From positions 1 through 6,718 of the forward strand of contig JAISQV010000124.1 of assembly GCA_031273985.1 (NCBI GenBank): a DNA stretch of 6,718 bases, in the 5' to 3' direction. The notes beneath the pieces were generated by a model. The model did not search any database. It was not told the DNA's origin and worked only from the letters and a program-made list of their open reading frames with translations. A program made the position numbers and the translations under genes. The stretch comes from Spirochaetaceae bacterium. GTDB lineage: Bacteria > Spirochaetota > Spirochaetia > Treponematales > Breznakiellaceae. Shown here piece by piece: positions 1 through 5,200 of this stretch; the first letter of the stretch is position 1, and each line of letters begins with the position of its first letter.

Positions 1-173
1 TTGTCATGACCGAGGATGCCTACGCGCTTATGGCCGGTATCTACGATGTTCACACAAAGTTTACTTATTCTTTCCAGAAAGCTGATTATGTGAACAAGGG
101 CCGCGCCGAGGGGCTGGCGGAGGAACTCAAGAAGAAGCCGGAGCTGGCGAAGTACATAGCCCGGCCCCGCTGA
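1..173 (+). CDS. 3' end of an unidentified protein (5' truncated by window edge)
   Basis: The frame is open from the left edge and ends at a TGA at 171-173, giving at least 56 codons. The visible C-terminus contains GIYDVHTKFTYSFQKADYV, then a highly charged helix-like tail rich in Lys and Glu (AEELKKKPELAKYIARPR). A Met codon occurs at 6-8, but no ribosome binding site can be seen because the sequence begins there, so this is more probably the tail of a longer gene than a 55-residue gene. There are no Cys residues, membrane segments or motifs I recognise, and I do not assign a family. It is the only gene on the plus strand, it converges with the minus-strand genes, and a strong GC hairpin follows its stop within 6 bases, which supports this being a real gene end. 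Confidence 0.6.
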   Translation, partial: VMTEDAYALMAGIYDVHTKFTYSFQKADYVNKGRAEGLAEELKKKPELAKYIARPR

Positions 174-178
174 GGAAG

Positions 179-224
179 CGCCCCCGGACCCGCCCCGCGC
201 AAGCGGGTTCTTGGGCCGGGGGCG
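179..224 (+). terminator. GC-rich terminator-like hairpin without a U tract
   Basis: A perfect 9-bp stem is formed by CGCCCCCGG (179-187) and CCGGGGGCG (216-224). Inside it a second stem, CCCGC (194-198) with GCGGG (203-207), closes on a GCAA loop, a GNRA tetraloop. It starts 6 bases after the stop codon of the plus-strand gene, the usual place for an intrinsic terminator. The downstream sequence is AATAAAA-like rather than a T run, so on either strand it is not a textbook intrinsic terminator; it may act as a 3' stabilising hairpin or need a factor. Stem and loop are seen directly; function is inferred. Confidence 0.6.
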
Positions 225-236
225 TAATAAAAGGAA

Positions 237-575
237 GATAACCGCGAAAAACACTAAAGAAGAAAAAAAGAAATTAACCACAAAGGGCACAAAGTGCAGG
301 AAGGAAGAAAGAGAATAGAAGAAAAAGAAATTAACCACAAAGGGCACAAAGTGCACGAAGGAAGAAAGAGAATAGAAGAAAGAATGAACCACGAACCTCA
401 CCAACCTCACGAAAGAAGAAGAAAAAAAAATTAACCACAAAGGGCACAAAGTGCACGAAGGAAGAAAGAGAATAGAAGAAAGAATGAACCACGAACCTCA
501 CCAACCTCACGAAAGAAGAAAAAAGAAGAATTTAACCGCAAAGGGCACGAAGGAAGAAAAGAGGTATAGAAGAAA
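237..575 (+). repeat. AG-rich intergenic direct-repeat array
   Basis: At least four copies of one unit begin with TTAACC at 274, 331, 431 and 532, with a more degenerate start near 237 (ATAACCGCGAAAAACAC). The core reads ACCACAAAGGGCACAAAG followed by TGCACGAAGG and a long purine tract broken by single T residues. Spacing is 57, 100 and 101 bases. The first copy lacks the AACCACGAACCTCACC segment present in the second and third; the fourth has lost the AAAGTGCAC piece. Within the unit GCAC-AAA-GTGC can form a tiny hairpin. Similar CACGAAGG/CACAAAGG-type intergenic repeats are, from memory, scattered through genomes of various bacteria; their origin is not known to me. No gene is supported in this stretch. 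Confidence 0.85.
331..530 (+). repeat. Two 100-bp tandem units, first 90 bases identical
   Basis: Bases 331-420 and 431-520 are identical at every position, and the last 10 bases of each period (421-430 and 521-530) are both A-rich with small differences. This is an exact recent duplication inside the otherwise degenerate array. Each unit consists of an ACCACAAAGGGCAC core, a purine-rich spacer and a second motif, GAACCACGAACCTCACC. Confidence 0.9.
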
Positions 576-597
576 ACCGCTGAAAGACGGCCTTGGA

Positions 598-650
598 CCT
601 TCTTTTTTGTGCCCTTCGTGTTCTTCGTGGTTATCCTCTTCTTCTTTTTT
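598..650 (-). repeat. Inverted copy of the array unit (first)
   Basis: Read on the minus strand this stretch gives GATAACCACGAAGAACACG then AAGGGCAC, flanked by purine tracts, which is the same architecture as the array units but in the opposite orientation. GTGCCC at 609-614 and GTGGTT at 627-632 are complementary to GGGCAC and AACCAC of the forward units, so a transcript through both could fold back on itself. Confidence 0.7.
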
Positions 651-715
651 CGTGCTTTTCGCGCTCAAATTTAGACGAGGGCGGCTGAGTAAGTTGTCCC
701 GTTGGCTGAATTGGG
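651..715. other. Spacer between inverted repeat copies, no gene seen
   Basis: This short stretch separates the two inverted repeat copies. I see no credible coding frame, promoter or structure in it. Together with 225-650 it makes up the convergent intergenic region of more than 500 bases, whose only recognisable content is the repeat family. Confidence 0.5.
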
Positions 716-765
716 GGTGGTTCGTGCCGTTCGTTATAGTTCGTGGTTAATATTCTCTTCCTTTT
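716..765 (-). repeat. Inverted copy of the array unit (second), overlapping a gene end
   Basis: The minus strand reads GAGAATATTAACCACGAAC and then ACGAACGGCACGAACCACC, again the AACCACGAA/GGCACGAA pattern preceded by a purine tract. It overlaps the last codons and the stop of the 72-residue cysteine protein. It is more diverged from the forward units than the copy at 598-650. Confidence 0.6.
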
Positions 766-952
766 CCCGGCCCGGCTTTACGCGGAAGGCGGGGCAGTGG
801 CGGCCTGTGGACAGGAAGACCTCGTCCGAGGGGAGATGTCGGGACTTGATGCCGAAGACGGTGCAGGACCGGGGAAAGGCCGGGTCCCAGGTTACCCTGA
901 AGTGGACGCAGTTGAGGCAGCGGGGCGGGCGGGAAGAACCGGTTTCGGTCAT
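734..952 (-). CDS. Small four-cysteine conserved protein of unknown function (72 aa)
   Basis: The protein has Cys12-x2-Cys15, Cys30 and Cys53, with the core HFRVTWDPAFPRSC, FGIKSRHLPS and STGRHCPAF. From memory this matches a short family in diverse anaerobes with the pattern C-x2-C, VTWD, FP-x2-C, FG-x-KS, LPS, S-x-G-x2-C-x-F, usually annotated as hypothetical. The four cysteines could bind zinc or an iron-sulphur cluster; that is inference and no reaction is known to me. The ATG at 950-952 has a modest GGAAAAA ribosome binding site 6 bases upstream. The start lies 20 bases after the stop of the 45-residue gene, so the two probably share a transcript. Between them is a perfect 10-bp palindrome, GCGGCGCCGC (962-971). 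The last twelve residues (GREKEENINHEL) are charged, outside the conserved core, and are encoded largely by an inverted repeat copy. Confidence 0.75.
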   Translation of the reverse strand: MTETGSSRPPRCLNCVHFRVTWDPAFPRSCTVFGIKSRHLPSDEVFLSTGRHCPAFRVKPGREKEENINHEL

Positions 953-972
953 GCTTTTTCCGCGGCGCCGCT

Positions 973-1110
973 TCAGCCCAGGATCACCATCAGGTTATCC
1001 GCAATCAGGCGGTTGCTCCAGTGTTCCACGCCCTGAAACCAAAAAGCTACTTTTACGCCGGCTTCGCCGGGCAGCAAACCCGCTTCGGTTTTAAGCCCCC
1101 AGATAAGCAT
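973..1110 (-). CDS. Small protein of unknown function (45 aa)
   Basis: The frame begins at ATG 1108-1110 and ends at TGA 973-975. It begins MLIWGLKTEAGLLPGEAG and ends with IADNLMVILG; it has three Trp residues, no Cys, and mixed hydrophobic and polar character with no clear membrane segment. I do not recognise the family. The main support is translational: a perfect AGGAGG (1119-1124) sits 8 bases before the ATG, by far the best ribosome binding site in the window, and a good promoter candidate lies just upstream. It precedes the 72-residue cysteine protein by 20 bases, suggesting a two-gene unit. It could instead be a leader peptide for that gene. The frame is too short for most gene callers and could be missed. 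Confidence 0.6.
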   Translation of the reverse strand: MLIWGLKTEAGLLPGEAGVKVAFWFQGVEHWSNRLIADNLMVILG

Positions 1111-1118
1111 CGCTTTCC

Positions 1119-1124
1119 CCTCCT
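1119..1124 (-). promoter_or_regulatory. Consensus ribosome binding site of the 45-aa gene
   Basis: AGGAGG on the minus strand, 8 bases before the ATG at 1108-1110. It decides the start: the only upstream ATG (1131-1133) reaches a stop after two codons. Confidence 0.7.
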
Positions 1125-1163
1125 TCTACTCATGGTCTATTACCCGCTCTGTACCAGCCGGGC

Positions 1164-1193
1164 ATTATACTTGTGTATACGCCGTTTAGCCAA
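1164..1193 (-). promoter_or_regulatory. Candidate sigma-70-type promoter with overlapping palindrome
   Basis: The minus strand carries a perfect TATAAT (1164-1169) and, 18 bases upstream, TTGGCT (1188-1193), four of six matches to TTGACA. It would start transcription about 45 bases before the 45-residue gene. TATAC-ACAA-GTATA (1166-1179) is a 5-4-5 inverted repeat overlapping the -10 box, which could be an operator. The -35 box lies at the 3' end of the HD gene (stop at 1186-1188), so the promoter would separate the two small genes from the upstream operon. Confidence 0.5.
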
Positions 1194-1710
1194 GCCCGGG
1201 AAAAGGCCCTTCCGCTGTTTCTTTTCCTGTTTCCGGTAAAATGGCTCCGGGGTCCTGAAGCTTATGCCGTTTTCCCCAGCGGAAAAGCGTTTCTTTAACG
1301 GCGATGATCTTGTCCGCCATGCAGACGATCCATCCCTCCCGGCAAACAGGGGGATGGAACAGGGTATAGGGCCACATATGGCTCCTGATGCAGGAATACT
1401 CCCTGTCAGAAACAGCAAAATATTTCTTCGCGTTTTCCGCGGCGGTTACCGGGTGCATCCAGCCGTGGAGGGACCATATCCTTTTATGCCAGTCATACAG
1501 GAAAAAGTCATGTAATAACGCGGCCCGGACGACGCACCTTACATCAATGTTTTTTTTGCCCTCCGCCATACTGAAACTCAGGCGCGCTACCGAAAGGCTA
1601 TGAGCGTATATCGAGATATTGCCATGCTGAGTAAATTGTTTACTCCTTAAAAACACATCGTTTTCAAGAATGTCCCGCGTCAGGGCATCAAACAATACGG
1701 TGTTTTTCAT
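1186..1710 (-). CDS. HD-domain metal-dependent phosphohydrolase family protein (174 aa)
   Basis: This is a small single-domain HD protein. The expected metal ligands are visible in order: His37 (YAHSLSVARL), His67-Asp68 (ALLHDFFLYDWH), His86 (LHGWMHPVTA), His111 (RSHMWP) and Asp133 (VCMADKI). QHGN at 28-31 before the first ligand is, from memory, typical of a subgroup found in Clostridia and spirochaetes whose substrate is unknown. HD proteins generally hydrolyse phosphomonoesters or phosphodiesters, often of nucleotides; which applies here cannot be told. There is no signal peptide or membrane segment, so it should be cytoplasmic. Its ATG (1708-1710) overlaps the TGA of the membrane protein gene (ATGA), with GAAGG a few bases upstream, indicating translational coupling. 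The last 25 residues, after about 150, are Gly/Pro/Glu-rich and outside the domain. It is the last gene of the operon. Confidence 0.85.
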   Translation of the reverse strand: MKNTVLFDALTRDILENDVFLRSKQFTQHGNISIYAHSLSVARLSFSMAEGKKNIDVRCVVRAALLHDFFLYDWHKRIWSLHGWMHPVTAAENAKKYFAVSDREYSCIRSHMWPYTLFHPPVCREGWIVCMADKIIAVKETLFRWGKRHKLQDPGAILPETGKETAEGPFPGLG

Positions 1711-2276
1711 ATCAGACCTTCATCGTTGCCGGCTATTCTGTCGGGGTAAAGTTCCTTTTTGTTTCTAAGGTATTTTTTTATGGAAAAGTATCCGTCAATG
1801 ACAAAAACCGTCAGAAACACCCCGCTTATGATCAAACGCACCGGGAAAGCAAATAAATTGATAATATATATTGGTACATCCCAGAGATAATACACCAAAG
1901 CCAATGCAAAAACACCAAAGGACGTTGCGGAGGCCAATGATATACGTCCCTGATAGGTACACCACCGGCTAAAAGGATACAGCCGGTAATCCCAATATCT
2001 TTTGTGGAAAATCTTTTCCAGAATAATACCGGCAATATATTCCATAACCGAACACATTAACGCTCCGGCGATAAAAACAAACAGCGGATGTTCCTTGAGC
2101 GGAGAACACCCATAGTGTTCCAAAAATGCGCCAAAGGCATAAATGGGAATGTACGGCCCTTTAAAAAACCCCCGGTTTAAGATCTTTCTGCGCCCGAAGA
2201 TTTCCAAAAACAATTCAAAGATCCAGCCGAATACCGCAAAAAAGAAAAACGTAAAAATAATTTCCGGTATAGTCAT
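1707..2276 (-). CDS. CmpB-type integral membrane protein, putative ABC-transporter type IV family (PF06541)
   Basis: The 189-residue protein has about five hydrophobic segments, near residues 4-27, 42-55, 65-88, 115-132 and 136-166. Family signatures are GWIFELFLE near 17-25, NRGFFKGPYIPIYAFGA near 34-50, SVMEYIAGIILEKIF near 76-90 and YWDYRLYPF near 94-102, then GRISLASATSFG. From memory this is the family named putative ABC-transporter type IV (CmpB); a transport role has not been proven and no ATPase partner is present. I chose ATG 2274-2276, which overlaps the upstream TGA as TGATG and has AAGGG 4 bases upstream; a GTG at 2277-2279 would add one residue but leave almost no spacing. Basic residues cluster at the C-terminus, before the ATGA overlap with the HD gene. 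The gene is much richer in A+T than the gene before it. Confidence 0.85.
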   Translation of the reverse strand: MTIPEIIFTFFFFAVFGWIFELFLEIFGRRKILNRGFFKGPYIPIYAFGAFLEHYGCSPLKEHPLFVFIAGALMCSVMEYIAGIILEKIFHKRYWDYRLYPFSRWCTYQGRISLASATSFGVFALALVYYLWDVPIYIINLFAFPVRLIISGVFLTVFVIDGYFSIKKYLRNKKELYPDRIAGNDEGLI

Positions 2277-5200
2277 CACACCCTTATAAGTTCCCTCTCC
2301 GCCAGTTCGGGCATGCGCTTTCCGGCGGCCTCCGCCGGCAGAGAGGCGTCCTTCACGGAGGCCCTGGCATTCATGATGAGCATCTGGAGCCGGTTTTCCA
2401 CGTTGGCGAAACTGGTGTCGGGATCGTAGTCGAGCGGCAGTATTTGTATCGCCGGGTAGAGTTCCTTGATGCGCTTGATGATGCCCCGCCCGCAGACATG
2501 GTTGGGGAGGCAGCCGAAGGGCTGGAGTATGACGAAGGATTTTATTCCCATTTCCGCGTGGTGCAGTATATCCGCCGCCATGAGGAACCCCTCCCCGGAT
2601 TGAATCGAGTGGTGTATCACCGGATCGCTTATCTTGGCCAGCGCCGGCAGGTGCGGCGATGTTTCGTAGAGGGGGTGTTTCCGCGCCGGAATGTCCATCA
2701 CTGTTTGGGCGATGTCAAAGAATTTGTCGCCGACGAAGGAGCGCAGTATTTCGTAGGCCGAGTGGCGCACGTGGAAGTCGCGGAACTTGGAAACCGTGTG
2801 CATGAGCATGAGGTTGCGGTACACATCGTACATCTTGGGCAGTTGTACTTCCATGCCGTTCCGCTCCAGGTAGTCCTCGATGTAGTAATTGGAGCCGGGG
2901 TGAAAGGTCAGAAGGTACTCCCCGGTGATAAAGACCACGGGCTTGGGGCGCGTCTTGTCGTAACGGACGGCGCACATTTCGTCTATGCTTTTCCGGTACG
3001 CGTTGAAGGCCTGGATCATGCCCCCGCTCCGGAGGGTTTCGGCGATCCGGTCTATGCCCAGCTCGAAGACCCGGTCCGTGGCGCCCCGGTGAATTTCGTA
3101 GGGCCGGATCTTGCGGCGCAGGTCCTCCAGCACATCCGCCATCACGATGCACCAGGCCCCCCGGGCGAAGGAGAGTTCCGACAGCTTGAAGCCGGGATGG
3201 ACCTTTTTTATGTCATAAATATCCGTGGAGATGATCGGCACCTGGGGGTAGCCCGCGTCGTCCAGGGCCTTGCGGGTGAGGAACATATAGTTCACCAGCC
3301 GGCAGTCGCAGTAAGTTTTGCCCGTGCCTATGGCCACATCGTCGGGGTTGTACTCCCCGCTTTTAAGCGCCGCCAGGGCCTCGCCTATGATCACCTGGGC
3401 GGGGAAACAAATATCGTTGTGCACATAACGCTTGCCCAGCAGCATGGCCTCCCGGCTGCCTATGGGAAGGGGCGCCACCTTGAAACCCTGTTTGCCTATG
3501 ACGGCGGTCATGATCTTGCAGAAGGCCCGGCTCACGTTGGGCACCAGGATGATCTTGCTCCGTTTGGCGTCCCTGGTGAATTTTACCGGGTAGGGCTCGC
3601 GGAGGGGCTTTACCCGGAGCCCGCCCGCCGCCTCCCTGCGCCGGGTCTCCACGGTCTCGATGAAGGAGCGCACCCGGATCCGCAGGGGCCCCGCCACGTC
3701 GCTCTCGTCGAGCTTGAGGATCAGCGGCGCCTTGCCGGAAATTTCCTTGAGGAGCCGCGTTACCTCGTCGGTGTAGATCGCGTCATGGCCGCAGCCGAAA
3801 CTGAATATTTCCACATACTCCAGGGCGGGGTGCCGGGCGGTGACAACGGCCCCGGAAAGAAGCCGCGCGTGGTTGCTGTTGTTGATGTCCAGCATGGTCC
3901 GGGAAAGATCCTCGTCCTGCACCCCCTCCAGCGCGTCCACGGTGAGCACCGGAATGCCCAGGCTGGTAAAGTAGCGGGAAAGGTTGTGGTTCACCAGCTC
4001 GTCAAACTGGTAGTGCCTCCCCGTGATCACCACGGCGAACTTCCCCTGGGCCTCCGTCTCCCGGATCACCCGGCTTCCCTCGGCCACCAGTTCCCCGGTA
4101 AAGGAGGCCAGAGCCTCGTCCCCCTGGGCTATGGCCCGGCGGGTGGACGCTTCGGGGATGCCGAAGGTTTCCCGCATATAGCGGCAGAGCTGGTACTCCC
4201 GGTCCCTGTCCTTAAGCCAGTGAAAGACCGGCGTATCCAGGGGGATGTTGAATTCCCGCTCCGGGTTGTTCGAATACTTCACCACCAGGGGGTAGCCCTT
4301 GAGGACGGGGCAGGTGTAGGTGCTCAGGGGTTCAGGGTTTTCCGTGGGCAGGAGGCTGAACAGGGGCATGAAGACCCGGTCCACCCCGCTTTCGAGGAGG
4401 TCCTGGATGTGGCCGTGCAGCAGCTTGGCCGGAAAACACACCGTATCCGAGGCGACGTACTGGAGGCCCTTCTCGTAGAGTTTCCGGGTGCTGGGCCCGC
4501 TCATGCGGACCTTGAAGCCCAGGGCGCGGAAGAAGGTCGTGAAGAAGGGCATGGTGCGCCAGAAGTCCAGCGCCCGGGGCAGGCCGATCACCGTGTCCCT
4601 GGGCGGCGCCGTCAGCGTGTAGGGATAATCCCGGAAGAGCAGCTTCTCCCGGAACTTGATCAGGTCCGGCACGGCCTCCATATCGCGGGTTGCCTTCTTC
4701 ACCTTGTCCCGGAAGGCCGCGTCCCCCGGCTCCCCCACCAGTTCCCCCCGCTCGCAGCGGTTCCCCGTAACCCAGGTGGTGCCGTTGGAGAAGGTGATGA
4801 GGGTGCGGTTACAGTTATTCGTGCAGATGCCGCATTTAACGTTGGTCTCCTGCACGTAGCTAAAATCCTTCATCGCCTCAAGGCCAATGAAGCGGCTCCG
4901 GCCCTGCGGCCCCTTGGGGCCGGTGAAGCCCTTCGCCGTAATATGCTTCTTCGTCAGGAGGGCTATGCCTATGGCCCCCATCTCGCCGGGATAGGGCGCC
5001 CGGGACACATCCTTGCCCAGGTACTGCTCCAGGGCGCGGAGCACCGCGTCGTTTCTGAAGGTCCCCCCCTGCACCACGATACGGTCCCCCAGGGCGGAAA
5101 AATTCGAAATCCGTATCACCTTGGTAAAGACATTCTCTATGATGGACCGGCAGAGCCCTGCCATGATGTCATCGGCCTGCTTGCCGTTCTTCTGCTCCGT

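Noticed and set aside
274..575. CRISPR array
   Set aside because: Units are long, 57-101 bases apart, differ by indels and are low-complexity; there is no constant short repeat with unique spacers and no cas gene nearby.
603..608. T run after 575-600 as an intrinsic terminator
   Set aside because: The preceding sequence forms only a three to four base-pair stem, and the T run is explained as part of the inverted repeat copy.
451..750. Plus-strand open frame of 99 codons over the repeat region
   Set aside because: It runs through the purine-rich repeats and out through an inverted copy; the product is a low-complexity Arg/Lys/Glu string then an unrelated Ser/Phe-rich part, with no ribosome binding site.
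702..1094. Plus-strand open frames opposite the 72- and 45-residue genes (also 743-1036 and 1021-1239)
   Set aside because: They are antisense to better supported genes, lack recognisable motifs and are Arg-rich shadows of GC-rich sequence.
1140..1418. Minus-strand open frame of 92 codons within the HD gene region
   Set aside because: It is out of frame with the HD protein, which has its full set of metal ligands in the other frame; the plus-strand frames at 1264-1515 and 1388-1603 are rejected for the same reason.
1832..2035. Minus-strand 67-codon frame inside the membrane protein gene
   Set aside because: Alternate-frame shadow; the hydrophobic segments and PF06541-like motifs are in the main frame.
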